A stretch of 64,000 bases of DNA from Rahnella sp. AA (GCF_002834385.1 NZ_PITQ01000014.1:62001-126000), one strand, 5' to 3'; positions 7,858 to 17,411 are shown, counted from the first letter of the stretch. The notes: generated by a model from the sequence alone, not told the origin. Translations and numbers: made by a program.

Positions 7858-8864
7858 GGCAGGCTGTTCACAAAGCTGGCGTCAATCACCTGCGCGGCGG
7901 TGACTGGTTTTGGGATCAGCCCGGCGGCGGTGGCGGCTTTCAGCACATGCGCAAACGTCTGGTCGGAGAACGAATGGCTGAGCACCTGTTTGTTTTCGGC
8001 CAGTGAATAATATTTCACGCCGTCAAACGCTGATTCTAAATCAGCCGGTGTGGCACCCACGGCTTTGGCAATCAGGGCGCGGTCGGCGGTGGTGTTGGCC
8101 TGATAATGGGTCAGGGCGGCGTCCCAGCTTTTAATCAGCGCGGCAATCTGGCCCGGTTTTTCTTTCAATACGGAATCGCGAACCACCAGCACGTCGCCGA
8201 TCAGGCCCGGATCGGAAGAGCCGCTGTAGAGCATTTTCAGCGACGGATCCTGTTTTCTGGCGGCAGAAATGTACGGCTCGTAAGTCACGGCGGCGGTGAC
8301 GCGTTTGGCAATCAGCGCGCTGCCTGCGGAATCAGCAGGCATCGGCACCGGCGTGATATCACTCCATTTCAGCCCGGCAGAGTTGACGGCGCTGTGCAGC
8401 AGGATGTCGCTGGTGGTGCCTTCTTCGAACGCCACCTGTTTGCCTTTCAGGTCTTTCAGCGTGGCGATATCTTTACCGACCAGCAGCGCATCGGCGGTTT
8501 CACTCTGATCGAGCAGAAGGACGACTTTCACCGGTAATCCGGCGGAAACCATCGCCATCGCGGTGTGCGTGGCGATGTTTGCGCCGTCAATCTGCCCGCT
8601 GGCTAATGCGGCATTGATGTCTTTGTCTTCGGCGAAGTTAACGATATCGACCTTTTCCAGCCCCTGCTGTTTAAAAATGCCCTGACTTTGTGCGACGTGC
8701 CACTGGCCGTAGCCCAGCCAAGGTTCGATACCCATTTTGAAGGTACCGGCTTCCGGCGCTGTCGTTGCCGCGCCCGCACTCAGGCTGAACGTCGTGAGCG
8801 CGCCAAGGCAGCAGGCCAGCGCAACTTTGTTTTTTAAGGCGTTTAAGGTCTGAGTAGGTGACAT
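7854..8864 (-). CDS. ABC transporter periplasmic substrate-binding protein, TauA/SsuA-like
   Basis: This protein of about 336 residues begins with a signal peptide (basic start, hydrophobic stretch, AGA cleavage region near residue 33). A NitT/TauT-type binding fold follows, opening with MGIEPWLGYGQWHVA and containing DLKGKQVAFEEGTTSD. The frame extends upstream to 8951, but the ATG at 8864 fits the signal peptide and is preceded by GAGGATC. Ligands of this family include sulfonates, nitrate, bicarbonate, pyrimidines and related small anions or amines; the exact ligand is unknown. It is the first gene of the operon ending at 2842. The 276 bases upstream hold the promoter region; I see no certain operator there. 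Confidence 0.88.
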   Translation of the reverse strand: MSPTQTLNALKNKVALACCLGALTTFSLSAGAATTAPEAGTFKMGIEPWLGYGQWHVAQSQGIFKQQGLEKVDIVNFAEDKDINAALASGQIDGANIATHTAMAMVSAGLPVKVVLLLDQSETADALLVGKDIATLKDLKGKQVAFEEGTTSDILLHSAVNSAGLKWSDITPVPMPADSAGSALIAKRVTAAVTYEPYISAARKQDPSLKMLYSGSSDPGLIGDVLVVRDSVLKEKPGQIAALIKSWDAALTHYQANTTADRALIAKAVGATPADLESAFDGVKYYSLAENKQVLSHSFSDQTFAHVLKAATAAGLIPKPVTAAQVIDASFVNSLP

Positions 8865-9140
8865 GGTGATCCTCGCATGGTGTTGAAAGAGAGAAAGACG
8901 GCTAATAGAAATCCTAATGTGCAACCCTGTATAGACAAGTGAGTCAAGCAATTACTACGCCACAGTTGAAATCACGGAAGGAAATCAGGCAGGGCATTGA
9001 TGTTATACATTTTTGGATAATTAATGAGAAGGAGGTAAACGAATTTATAATTAAAAGTGATAACCTGCACCACAATATGACTTTCATTGCTCTGCTGCGG
9101 TGCAGGAGATCCACAAAGTGAATATATCCGCTTAACCGGA

Positions 9141-10121
9141 TCAGCTGGCTTTCGCTTCAGGGCGTGGAATAAGTGCCTGTTTGAGGGCACTGAAAAATAA
9201 ATTCAGCACGGAGTTAAACGGTGCCCCTTTTTTTACCACCAGGCTGAAGGGGGTGGCGATTTCTATATTATCCGGCATCAGCGCTCTGAGTTTATTTCCG
9301 CCCATGAACGCGCTGGCATAATGTTCAGGTAAAAAACCGAGATAATTACCGGTCATCAGCAACATGGTGACAGCTTCAACCTGCACGGCAATGGCATGCG
9401 GAGTAGTGACGCCGGAGAAAATATTTTTCTTACTGTGATTGGCGTAAAAGTGATTCACCATTTGCGAAGATTTGATGTGTGACTCTTTAATTTCCTGCGC
9501 GGGTACAGAGAAGAACGGGTGTTTATCGCCGCAATAAAGATAGGCCATTTCGTGATACAGAAAAAAGTAATCGAATTCCGGTTTTTCCTGATACACCGGC
9601 ATGATGCCGCAGGTAAAACGGCCATCAATGACACCGCGTTCGATCTCGTCGAGCTGGGTGGCGTGCAGGCGGATGTTGACCTTCGGCGCCTGGCGGTAAA
9701 CCTCACCTAAGCCACAGATGACGGGTGATTGCGGATCGGTAATGGTGTTGTCGATAATGCCAATATTCAGCTCGCCGAACAGTTCATGGCGCGCATGATT
9801 GAGTTTGTCGCGAAAGAGATTGATGGAAGAAAATAAATCCAGACAGGCCTGATAGGCGACTTTGCCGTGCTCGGTTAAATAAAACCCCTCACGCCCGCGT
9901 GTGCACAGTTTCATTCCGAAGCGGATCTCCAGATCGGAGATTTGTTTACTGATTGCCGCCAGGCCAATATTCAGTTCATTACAGGCTGCGGTAAATCCAC
10001 CGGCTTCGACCACGGTTTTAAAGACGCGCAAAAGTTTTAAATCTGCGACGCCAAGGCTGTGCTGGTTAATATCGCTTTTTGCGGGTGATGTGTTTCCTGA
10101 TTTGGAAAGTGGACTTTCCAT
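9141..10121 (-). CDS. LysR-family transcriptional regulator
   Basis: This is a 326-residue LysR regulator with a 25-residue N-terminal extension before the helix-turn-helix (GGFTAACNELNIGLAAISKQ). A long effector domain follows, with LFGELNIGIIDNT at its start. It is divergent from the ArgH-like operon (186 bases between starts) and also upstream of the TauABC/HisD-like operon on the same strand. The divergent arrangement makes the ArgH-like operon its likely main target; control of the downstream minus-strand operon is also possible. Confidence 0.85.
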   Translation of the reverse strand: MESPLSKSGNTSPAKSDINQHSLGVADLKLLRVFKTVVEAGGFTAACNELNIGLAAISKQISDLEIRFGMKLCTRGREGFYLTEHGKVAYQACLDLFSSINLFRDKLNHARHELFGELNIGIIDNTITDPQSPVICGLGEVYRQAPKVNIRLHATQLDEIERGVIDGRFTCGIMPVYQEKPEFDYFFLYHEMAYLYCGDKHPFFSVPAQEIKESHIKSSQMVNHFYANHSKKNIFSGVTTPHAIAVQVEAVTMLLMTGNYLGFLPEHYASAFMGGNKLRALMPDNIEIATPFSLVVKKGAPFNSVLNLFFSALKQALIPRPEAKAS

Positions 10122-10307
10122 AATAAATATTTACCCCCGCTATAAAAATCTACAACATCAAATTCACTTAGCCTCACTCGTTATTACGCTGTAAGCCTCA
10201 GATTGTTCAGTGTCATTCGAAATACTGTCGGTAAGAGTTTATTTTTCGCCGTCAGACATTCCGCTGAATTCAGGTTTGCAACATCTATGCCATAAAAGGA
10301 AACGAAC

Positions 10308-11735
10308 ATGTCACAGCAGCCAGAACTTCTTTGGGGAGCCCGCTTCAAACACGGGCCAGCCGCGGCGTTGAGCGCTTTATCACGCAGCCCGGAATATTAT
10401 TTCTCTCTTGCTGAATACGACCTGGAAGGCTGCCGGGCGCATGCTTATGAATTGCAACGCGCCGGTCTGCTTGATGAAAACGAAACCCTGCGGATGGTGG
10501 CGGCAATTAAACAGCTGGCGGCTGACTTTCGGGCAGGCAGCATCCAGCCCATTCAGGGCGACGAAGATGTTCATACGTTTATCGAACGCAGCCTGACAGA
10601 GCGCCTCGGCGAACTCGGTGGGAAATTGCGGGCGGGACGTTCACGTAACGATCAGACGGCCAACGATCTGCGTCTCTATTTGCGCGATAACGCCCGCAAA
10701 ATTGTGGCCGCGCTGCTTGAGTTGCAGACCGCGCTGGTGAAACAGGCGCAGTTACATATCCACACGCTGGCACCCGGCTTTACCCACCTGCAACAGGCAC
10801 AGCCGATTGTGTTTGGTCATCAGCTGATGGCGCACGCACAGTCGTTTTCCCGCGATGTTGAGCGTTTTCAGGACTGGGACAAACGCTGCGCACTTTCCCC
10901 GCTCGGCGCGGCGGCAATGGCCGGTTCTGCCATCGCAATGCACCCGGAATTATCCGCTAAAGATCTGGGCTACGACGGTGCCTGTGAAAACTCCATTGAC
11001 GCCGTTGCCAGCCGTGACCACGTCGCTGAATTCCTGTTTGCCGGCAGCATGCTGAGCGTCAATTTGTCGCGCATCAGCGAAGAAGTCTGCCTGTGGGCAT
11101 CACGCCAGTTCCGCTGGGTCAGCCTTGATGACGGCTATGCCACCGGCAGTTCCATCATGCCGCAGAAGAAAAACCCCGATATTGCCGAGCTGACGCGCGG
11201 CAAAAGCGGACGCCTGATCGGCAACGTGACCGCCATGTTAGCCACCATGAAAAGTCTGCCGCTTTCGTATAACCGTGACCTGATTGAAGACAAACGTAAC
11301 GCGATGGACACCGTTGAACAGTTGCTGCTGGTGCTGCCAGCGATGGCCGGAATGATTGAAACCATGACGGTTAACGTTGAGCGTTTACGTGAGCAGGCAC
11401 CGGAAGGTTTCACGCTGGCGACCGAAGTGGCCGACTGGCTGTCCCGTCGCGGCGTACCGTTTAAAGAAGCACACGAAATCACCGGCAAGCTGGTGCAGGT
11501 CTGTGAGCAACATAATGTGGCGCTGCACGAAGTCAGCGACGCGCAATTGCTGGAGGTCGACAGCCGTCTGAGCGCCGACGTTCGCGAATGTCTGACGCTG
11601 GAAGCGGCGATTAATGCCCGCAGCGGCTGGGGCGGAACCTCTCCGGTACGCGTAGCTGAACAGATTGAGCGGCTGAAAATCCGTCTCGAAGCGCAGGCCG
11701 TCTGGGTCGGCAGCTACACCGGCTTGTCTTTATAA
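10308..11735 (+). CDS. Argininosuccinate-lyase-like C-N lyase (catabolic paralog)
   Basis: This 475-residue protein belongs to the aspartase/fumarase superfamily, ArgH branch. SRNDQTANDLR, THLQQAQP and the mobile catalytic loop GSSIMPQKKNPD are all present, so it should catalyse elimination that releases fumarate and an amine from an N-(1,2-dicarboxyethyl) compound. It heads a seven-gene operon with a polar amino-acid ABC transporter, two CE4-family proteins and an MmgE/PrpD protein, with no arginine-biosynthesis gene nearby. A catabolic C-N lyase, comparable with ethylenediamine-disuccinate or iminodisuccinate lyases, is therefore more likely than biosynthetic ArgH. AAAAGGA precedes the start. 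Confidence 0.82.
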   Translation: MSQQPELLWGARFKHGPAAALSALSRSPEYYFSLAEYDLEGCRAHAYELQRAGLLDENETLRMVAAIKQLAADFRAGSIQPIQGDEDVHTFIERSLTERLGELGGKLRAGRSRNDQTANDLRLYLRDNARKIVAALLELQTALVKQAQLHIHTLAPGFTHLQQAQPIVFGHQLMAHAQSFSRDVERFQDWDKRCALSPLGAAAMAGSAIAMHPELSAKDLGYDGACENSIDAVASRDHVAEFLFAGSMLSVNLSRISEEVCLWASRQFRWVSLDDGYATGSSIMPQKKNPDIAELTRGKSGRLIGNVTAMLATMKSLPLSYNRDLIEDKRNAMDTVEQLLLVLPAMAGMIETMTVNVERLREQAPEGFTLATEVADWLSRRGVPFKEAHEITGKLVQVCEQHNVALHEVSDAQLLEVDSRLSADVRECLTLEAAINARSGWGGTSPVRVAEQIERLKIRLEAQAVWVGSYTGLSL

Positions 11736-11753
11736 CTCTGCGGGGAAGGGCTT

Positions 11754-12626
11754 ATGACCACTTATCAGAAAACGTCAGAAGGCGGAAAAAACGCTGAGAT
11801 TGATCTGAGCGAATACCACTACGTGCCGCAGCGTTATTACGGCCGGATTTTTGCCTCGGTGGTGATCCTGGTGCTGCTGGCCTTGCTGGTGAATGCCTTT
11901 GCGCACGGCAAAATCGAATGGCAGTACGTGGCGCAGTTTCTGACCGCCAAAGCCATTTTGTTCGGGCTGGGCAACACCATTGTGATGTCGGTGCTGGCGA
12001 TGGCGCTGGGGATTGTGTTCGGGGTGATTATCGCGGTGATGCGCATGTCGCAAAACCCGGTGCTGCGCAGCGTAGCGATGGGCTATACGTGGATTTTTCG
12101 CGGTACGCCGCTGATTTTGCAACTGTTGCTGTGGTTCAACCTGGCACTGATTTTCCCGACTATTTCTATTCCCGGCCTGTTCAGTATTCAGACCGTGGAC
12201 ATCATGACGCCATTCACCGCCGCTCTGCTCGGCCTGAGCATTAATCAGGGCGCGTACACCTCGGAAGTCGTGCGTGCCGGGCTGATTTCGGTGGATCTCG
12301 GGCAATACGAGGCAGCGAAATCCATCGGCATGACGCGTCTGCATGCGCTGCGGCGGATCATTTTGCCGCAGGCGATGCGGGTGATTATTCCGCCTATTGG
12401 CAACGAATTCATCAGCATGGTCAAAACCACCAGTTTGGCCAGCATGATCCAGTATTCCGAAGTGCTTTATAACGCGCAGACCATTTACTTCGCCAACGCG
12501 CGGGTGATGGAACTGCTGTTTGTTGCCGGTATCTGGTACCTGGTGGTGGTGACGGTGTTGTCGCTCGGGCAGAACCGTCTGGAACGCTATTTCGGCCGTG
12601 GCACCCGCCGCCGCACCAGCCACTGA
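11754..12626 (+). CDS. Polar amino-acid ABC transporter permease (HisM/GlnP type)
   Basis: This 290-residue inner-membrane permease has a soluble N-terminal tail of about 35 residues and about five to six membrane segments. It shows the family's [18 protein letters not shown] and [15 protein letters not shown] motifs (the latter is the EAA region onset), then [18 protein letters not shown]. These place it in the polar amino-acid (PAAT) family that imports amino acids or amino-acid-like anions. The start is 18 bases after the lyase stop. Confidence 0.92.
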   Translation: MTTYQKTSEGGKNAEIDLSEYHYVPQRYYGRIFASVVILVLLALLVNAFAHGKIEWQYVAQFLTAKAILFGLGNTIVMSVLAMALGIVFGVIIAVMRMSQNPVLRSVAMGYTWIFRGTPLILQLLLWFNLALIFPTISIPGLFSIQTVDIMTPFTAALLGLSINQGAYTSEVVRAGLISVDLGQYEAAKSIGMTRLHALRRIILPQAMRVIIPPIGNEFISMVKTTSLASMIQYSEVLYNAQTIYFANARVMELLFVAGIWYLVVVTVLSLGQNRLERYFGRGTRRRTSH

Positions 12627-12637
12627 GGAGCCTGACC

Positions 12638-13402
12638 ATGAAAAGCATTATCAAAGCTGTCAACGTCAATAAGTACTTTGACCAGTTTCAGGCACTGAAA
12701 AACATCAATCTTGAGGTTAAACACGGCGAAGTAATGTGCATCATCGGGCCATCCGGCTCGGGGAAAAGTACGTTTCTGCGCTGTATTAATCAGCTTGAAC
12801 GCATAGACAGCGGCGGCGTCTGGGTGGATGACGAACTGGTCGGTTACCGCATGGACGGCAAGAAACTTTACCCGCTCAATGACCGCCAGATTGCCCGCCA
12901 GCGGCTGAAAACCGGCATGGTTTTCCAGCGTTTCAATCTGTTCCCGGATAAAACCGCGCTGGAAAACATTATCGAAGGGCCGTGTCAGGTTCTGCTGCGG
13001 CCGGTGAAAGAGGCGACGCAGGAAGCCATGGCGCTGCTCGAGCGCGTCGGGCTGGCACATAAACGTGATGCTTATCCGCTTGAGCTTTCCGGCGGTCAGC
13101 AACAGCGCGTGGCGATTGCCCGCGCGCTGGCGATGAAACCCAAAGTGATGCTGTTTGATGAACCGACGTCGGCGCTCGATCCGGAAATGGTCGGCGAAGT
13201 GCTGGCGGTGATGCGCGGCCTGGCCGCAGAAGGGATGACCATGATTGTGGTCACGCATGAATTAGGTTTCGCGCGGGAAGTCGCTAACCGCGTGGTCTTC
13301 ATGGATGAGGGCGGAATTATAGAAAGTGGTAATCCGGAAGACATTTTGCTTAATCCACAAAACCCCCGGACGCAGAACTTTATCTCTGCCGTCCTCATTT
13401 GA
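12638..13402 (+). CDS. Polar amino-acid ABC transporter ATP-binding protein (GlnQ/HisP type)
   Basis: This 254-residue ATPase has GPSGSGKST (Walker A), the Q-loop [29 protein letters not shown] (signature), [16 protein letters not shown] (Walker B) and the switch His in VTHELGFA. It matches the GlnQ/HisP class. It begins eleven bases after the permease and is followed by the binding protein of the same transporter. Confidence 0.93.
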   Translation: MKSIIKAVNVNKYFDQFQALKNINLEVKHGEVMCIIGPSGSGKSTFLRCINQLERIDSGGVWVDDELVGYRMDGKKLYPLNDRQIARQRLKTGMVFQRFNLFPDKTALENIIEGPCQVLLRPVKEATQEAMALLERVGLAHKRDAYPLELSGGQQQRVAIARALAMKPKVMLFDEPTSALDPEMVGEVLAVMRGLAAEGMTMIVVTHELGFAREVANRVVFMDEGGIIESGNPEDILLNPQNPRTQNFISAVLI

Positions 13403-13440
13403 CCCGTTTGCCGTTAACTTTTGACTATGGGAATGCCTTC

Positions 13441-14262
13441 ATGAAAAAAACACTGTTGTCCCTCATTACTGCGGCTGTTCTGTTGCAGGGCACGGTTTCT
13501 GTCGCCAGCGCTGCTGAGCTGAAACAAAAAGACGAAATCAAAGTGGCGATGATGCCGAACTATCCTCCGCTGGAATTCAAAGACCCGGCCTCTGGTCAGC
13601 TGACCGGCATGGATTACGATCTGGGCATGGAACTCGGTAAGCGCCTGAACCGCAAAATCAGCTGGCAGGAAATCGGCTTCGAACAGATGGTGAACGCCGT
13701 CGCGACTAAGCGCGTGGACATGATCCTCTCCGGCATGACCGACACCAAACCCCGCCAGGATATCGCCACGTTTGTCGATTACTACAACAGCGGGCCGCAG
13801 TTCTATACCACCGTCGCGCACAAAGAAATCAACACCATGTTAGATCTCTGCGGCAAAAAAGTGGGCACCAGCCGCCGCACCACATTCCCGGCTGAAATCG
13901 CCGCCTGGAGCGAAGCGAACTGCGCTCCGGCAGGCAAACCGGCCATCGTGGTGATTGGCGCGGAAGGCACGGCGGATGCGCGTACCCAGCTGCGTCAGGG
14001 GCGAATTGAAGGCGTTGTGCAGGGCAGCGAAACCCTCCCGTACATCATGAATCTGGAAAAAGACACCTATAAACCGCTGGGCAAAGCCTTTGCATATCAG
14101 GTCACCGGCATGGGGATCAGCAAAGACGATCAGCCGCTGATTGATGCGGTGAAAGGCGCGCTGACCGGCATGATTGCCGACGGAACCTATCTGAAAATCC
14201 TCACCAAATGGGGCCTGCAGGATGGTGCAATTCAGGAAGTCACCATCAACAAAGGCAAATAA
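13441..14262 (+). CDS. Amino-acid-type ABC periplasmic substrate-binding protein
   Basis: This protein of about 273 residues has a clear signal peptide (MKKTLLSLITAAVLLQG onward, cleaved near ASA-AE). A family-3 binding domain follows, with MMPNYPPLEFKD, MDYDLGMELGKRL and DMILSGMTDTKPRQ. The ATG at 13441 is chosen over the open frame beginning at 13399 because the signal peptide begins there. Its ligand is presumably the substrate of the ArgH-like lyase or a precursor. A disulfide is possible between the cysteines in LDLCGKK and EANCAP. Confidence 0.9.
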   Translation: MKKTLLSLITAAVLLQGTVSVASAAELKQKDEIKVAMMPNYPPLEFKDPASGQLTGMDYDLGMELGKRLNRKISWQEIGFEQMVNAVATKRVDMILSGMTDTKPRQDIATFVDYYNSGPQFYTTVAHKEINTMLDLCGKKVGTSRRTTFPAEIAAWSEANCAPAGKPAIVVIGAEGTADARTQLRQGRIEGVVQGSETLPYIMNLEKDTYKPLGKAFAYQVTGMGISKDDQPLIDAVKGALTGMIADGTYLKILTKWGLQDGAIQEVTINKGK

Positions 14263-14283
14263 CCTCAGGTAACGGACTGACTC

Positions 14284-15141
14284 ATGACGATTTCAGCACA
14301 ACACCCGGCCAGTTTATGGCCGGAAGGTAAACGCGGCTGCATGGCGCTGGCGTTTGATCTCGACGGCCCGACCGGCGATGCAATGCTTAACGGCACAATC
14401 TGGCAGAAAGCGGATTACTTTACCTTTGGCGCTTACGGCCCTTACCGGGCGCTGGGGCGGATCCTCGATTTGCTCAGTAAGCATCAACTTCCGGCAACGT
14501 TTTTCATTCCCGCGTGGGTGGTGGAAAACTGGCCGAAACAGTGTCAGGCGATTGCCGAACGCGGCCATGAAGTGGCCTATCACGGTTATCGTCATGAGTC
14601 TTTTTACGCCATCAGCGCCGAAAAACAGCGCTGGGTGATGGAGAAATCCCGCGAGATTTTCTGGCAGGTTTTAGGGATACGCGCCGAAGGTTTCCGCACG
14701 CCGTCCGGCGACTGGCACAAGGAAACACCGGCAATGCTGCTCGACGCGGGCGTGACGTATTCCAGCAGCATGCGCGGCGATGACCGGCCTTATCTGATTA
14801 CCGTGCCCGGCCATGAACGGCCGCTGGTGGAAATCCCCGGCCGCTGGGAAATGGACGATTACGCGTCTCTGGCCTACACCCGCGAACCGAATTTCCCGTC
14901 GGGGCTGGATCGCACCGCCAGTTATGCGCTGACGCTCGACAACTGGTGCCGTGAATACGACGGCGCGATGAATGAAGGGCTGAGCCTGACCACGTTGTTC
15001 CATCCCAAAATCAGCGGAAAACCGGGGCGCATCATGCTGCTTGATCAATTTTTCAGCCACCTGAAAGCGCGTGATGACGTGTGGTTTGCGCGCTGCCGCG
15101 ACGTGGCGCACTGGTGGATGCAGGAGCACGCCAATGACTAA
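14284..15141 (+). CDS. Polysaccharide-deacetylase (CE4/NodB-fold) family hydrolase, metal site intact
   Basis: This 285-residue protein has the NodB-homology fold: AFDLDGPTGDA carries the paired aspartates, HGYRHES the two metal histidines, GFRTPSGDW the RxP motif, and LTTLFHP the C-terminal histidine motif. There is no signal peptide, so it is cytoplasmic. Cytoplasmic members resembling PuuE allantoinase hydrolyse amide or cyclic amide bonds rather than polysaccharide. In this operon it probably deacylates or opens an amide in the imported compound or an intermediate. Its stop overlaps the next CE4 gene by eight bases. Confidence 0.82.
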   Translation: MTISAQHPASLWPEGKRGCMALAFDLDGPTGDAMLNGTIWQKADYFTFGAYGPYRALGRILDLLSKHQLPATFFIPAWVVENWPKQCQAIAERGHEVAYHGYRHESFYAISAEKQRWVMEKSREIFWQVLGIRAEGFRTPSGDWHKETPAMLLDAGVTYSSSMRGDDRPYLITVPGHERPLVEIPGRWEMDDYASLAYTREPNFPSGLDRTASYALTLDNWCREYDGAMNEGLSLTTLFHPKISGKPGRIMLLDQFFSHLKARDDVWFARCRDVAHWWMQEHAND

Positions 15142-16036
15142 TCAAAACTGGCCGCAGGGCTATCGCTGCGCGGTGATTATCACCGTGGATTTCAACGATA
15201 TTCACGGCATTCTCAGCCAGGTTCCCGCCGTGGCAGGGCGTGAAAAAACGCTGTCGGTCTGGCGATACGGCACGCTGCGCGGCATCGACCGTTTGCTGGC
15301 GATGCTGGATGAAAAAAACCTGCGCAGCGCCTGGTGTGTGCCGGGCATCGTGGCGGACGAAAACCCGGAGAAGATCCGCGAAATCGACCGCGCCGGTCAC
15401 GAGCTGGCGACCTGTGGTTATGAATTTGCGCATTTTGACGGGCTGACGCTGGCGCAGCAAACTGACAGCCTGCAACGGGGCAAGGCGGCGTTAAAAGCCC
15501 TGACCGGCAAGGTGCCGCGCGGTTTTCGTCTGCCCGCCGGAAACTGGGCACCGGGTTTTGCCGATGTGCTGACGGATGAAGGTTTCAGCTGGACCTCCGG
15601 CTGGCGCGGCGATGATTTGCCGTATTTCCAGCCGATGCAGGATGGCTTGCCGTCGCGGCTGGTGGAACTGCCGCTGCACTATGAGATGGAGGACGAGCCG
15701 TATTTCGCCTTTAACCTCAGCCCGGCGGTGCCCCCGGCGCAGTCACGTATTGCGTCCTACAGCCAGACGCTGGGCAACATGAAGATGGATTTCGACGGTT
15801 TCTACCGCTTTGGCCTGTGCTATGTGCTTCGGCTACATCCGGAAGTGATCGGCACCGCCGGACGCATTGGCGTGCTGGCTGAACTGCTGGATTACATCAC
15901 CTCAAAACCGGATGTCTGGGTCGCCAGCGCCAGCGAGGTGGCCGACTGGTGGTCACAGAACCAGCCGCAAAATGAGGCGTCGCATCCGGCGCAGGTCTGG
16001 ATGCAACACACCGCGCCGGGAGTCAGCCATGAGTAA
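15134..16036 (+). CDS. CE4-fold paralog with degenerate metal site
   Basis: This 300-residue protein is a diverged relative of the preceding gene and shares GFRLPAGNW and RLHPEVIGTAGR. The paired-aspartate motif reads VDFND where the neighbour has FDLDG, and the HGYRH metal motif reads CGYEF. Two or three of the usual metal ligands are thus replaced. It may be a pseudoenzyme subunit that pairs with the upstream protein, or an enzyme with a different active site. The ATG at 15134 is chosen because it gives the coupling overlap and homologous N-terminus; the frame is open to 15071. Confidence 0.78.
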   Translation: MTNQNWPQGYRCAVIITVDFNDIHGILSQVPAVAGREKTLSVWRYGTLRGIDRLLAMLDEKNLRSAWCVPGIVADENPEKIREIDRAGHELATCGYEFAHFDGLTLAQQTDSLQRGKAALKALTGKVPRGFRLPAGNWAPGFADVLTDEGFSWTSGWRGDDLPYFQPMQDGLPSRLVELPLHYEMEDEPYFAFNLSPAVPPAQSRIASYSQTLGNMKMDFDGFYRFGLCYVLRLHPEVIGTAGRIGVLAELLDYITSKPDVWVASASEVADWWSQNQPQNEASHPAQVWMQHTAPGVSHE

Positions 16037-17384
16037 TCTTTCGCAGCAGCAAATTCTGAGCGAATTTGTAGTGAATACCCATTTCGACGATTTGCCGCCA
16101 CGGCTGGTAGAGCGCACCAAACGGCACATTCTCGATACGATTGGCGCGGGGCTGGTGGGTGCTACCAGCGACGTGGCCAAAGACGTGGCCGCGATGATCC
16201 TTGGCGAAGGCGCGCTGCCGCTTTCACCGGTCTGGGGCTACCGCGAGCTGACGTCTGCGCGCAACGCCGCGCTGCTCAACGGCGTGGCGGCGCACGCGCT
16301 GGAACTCGACGACACCGGCGGCTGCGATCATTCCGGCGCGGTGGTCATCCCCGCATTGCTGGCGGTGTTACCTCTGTGCCCGCAACCGGTCAGCGGCAAA
16401 GCGTTTATCACGGCAGTCGTAATTGGTTACGACGTGGCGCGCCGCGTGCTGGAAGCCTGCGGGGGCTATTCTCCGCACAACCGCGCGGGCTGGCATTCCA
16501 CGTCAACCTGCGGCGTATTTGGCGCAGTGGCGGCCGCGGGGAAAATTCTCGGCCTGAGCACAGGGCAGATCAGCTCAGCACTGGGCATTTCCGGCAGTTT
16601 CAGCGGCGGCCTGTGGGCGTTTATCCATGACGGTTCGCAGAGCAAAAAGCTGCACGCAGGCCGCGCCGCAGAAGGCGGAGTACTCGCCGCGCTCAGCGCC
16701 CGGCAGGGTATCAGCGGGCCTGCGCAGTTATTTGAAGACAAGTGGGGCGGATTCCTCTCAACGCTGGCACCGCAAAGCGCAATGCCCGAGGCGCTGACGG
16801 CCAGCCTGGGTGAAATCTGGAAGCTGGAGCGTTGTTCCATCAAGCCTTACGCCTCGTGCCGTGGTACGCATTCCGCCATCGACGCGACCGGTATTTTGCT
16901 TGAGGAAATGCACGCGACCGCCGGTGATATTGAAAGAATCGTCGTCCGTTTGTGCCCGTTCCTCAACGGTATGTGTGGAGATAATGAAATCGCCACGCTG
17001 GCGGCGGCGCAGATGAGCCTGCGTTACGCCATCGCGGCGCGTGTCGTTTTCGGCCACGCCGGGCTGGATGCTTACGGCGCGGCGCAACGGCAGGATCCGG
17101 ATTTGCTGGCGATGATCGCCCGGATCGTGCTGACGGAGGATGCCGCGATGAGCCCTGACGGCGAGCCGGATGTCACGATTTTCACCCGAACCGGCGAATC
17201 AAAAACTTTACGTGTGGATGTCGCGCTGGGCGCGCCGGGCAATCCGGTGTCGGATGAGCAACTTAAGGAGAAGTTTGTGTCGCTGGCGACCCGGGTGATT
17301 TCGGTGGCGGGTGCGCAGAGGATGTGGGTAAGCGGGATGGAGATGGAAACCTTGCCGGATGTACAGGGGGTGTTTGGGCGGTGA
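16029..17384 (+). CDS. MmgE/PrpD-family protein (epimerase or dehydratase-like)
   Basis: This 451-residue MmgE/PrpD-fold protein shows the family landmarks: HALELDDTGGCDHSG, the RAGWHSTSTCGVFGA segment, KLHAGRAAEGG and KPYASCRGTHSAIDA. Characterised members include 2-methylcitrate dehydratase, cis-aconitate decarboxylase and iminodisuccinate epimerase. Because the operon begins with an ArgH-like C-N lyase and carries an amino-acid-type importer, the epimerase role is the best fit: converting stereoisomers to the one the lyase accepts. The start at 16029 overlaps the previous stop by eight bases. It is the last gene of the operon; a composite repeat begins 28 bases later. Confidence 0.85.
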   Translation: MSNLSQQQILSEFVVNTHFDDLPPRLVERTKRHILDTIGAGLVGATSDVAKDVAAMILGEGALPLSPVWGYRELTSARNAALLNGVAAHALELDDTGGCDHSGAVVIPALLAVLPLCPQPVSGKAFITAVVIGYDVARRVLEACGGYSPHNRAGWHSTSTCGVFGAVAAAGKILGLSTGQISSALGISGSFSGGLWAFIHDGSQSKKLHAGRAAEGGVLAALSARQGISGPAQLFEDKWGGFLSTLAPQSAMPEALTASLGEIWKLERCSIKPYASCRGTHSAIDATGILLEEMHATAGDIERIVVRLCPFLNGMCGDNEIATLAAAQMSLRYAIAARVVFGHAGLDAYGAAQRQDPDLLAMIARIVLTEDAAMSPDGEPDVTIFTRTGESKTLRVDVALGAPGNPVSDEQLKEKFVSLATRVISVAGAQRMWVSGMEMETLPDVQGVFGR

Positions 17385-17411
17385 GGGTGGGGTGAAATTG
17401 GAAAATTTCGG

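Noticed and set aside
10308-11735. Biosynthetic argininosuccinate lyase argH
   Set aside because: No arg genes nearby; it heads a catabolic-looking operon with an importer and PrpD-family protein.
11775-12623. Long open frame (282 residues) on the strand opposite the amino-acid permease
   Set aside because: It is a shadow of the permease gene; its composition (histidine, arginine and glutamine rich) is typical of antisense frames and the permease has clear family motifs.
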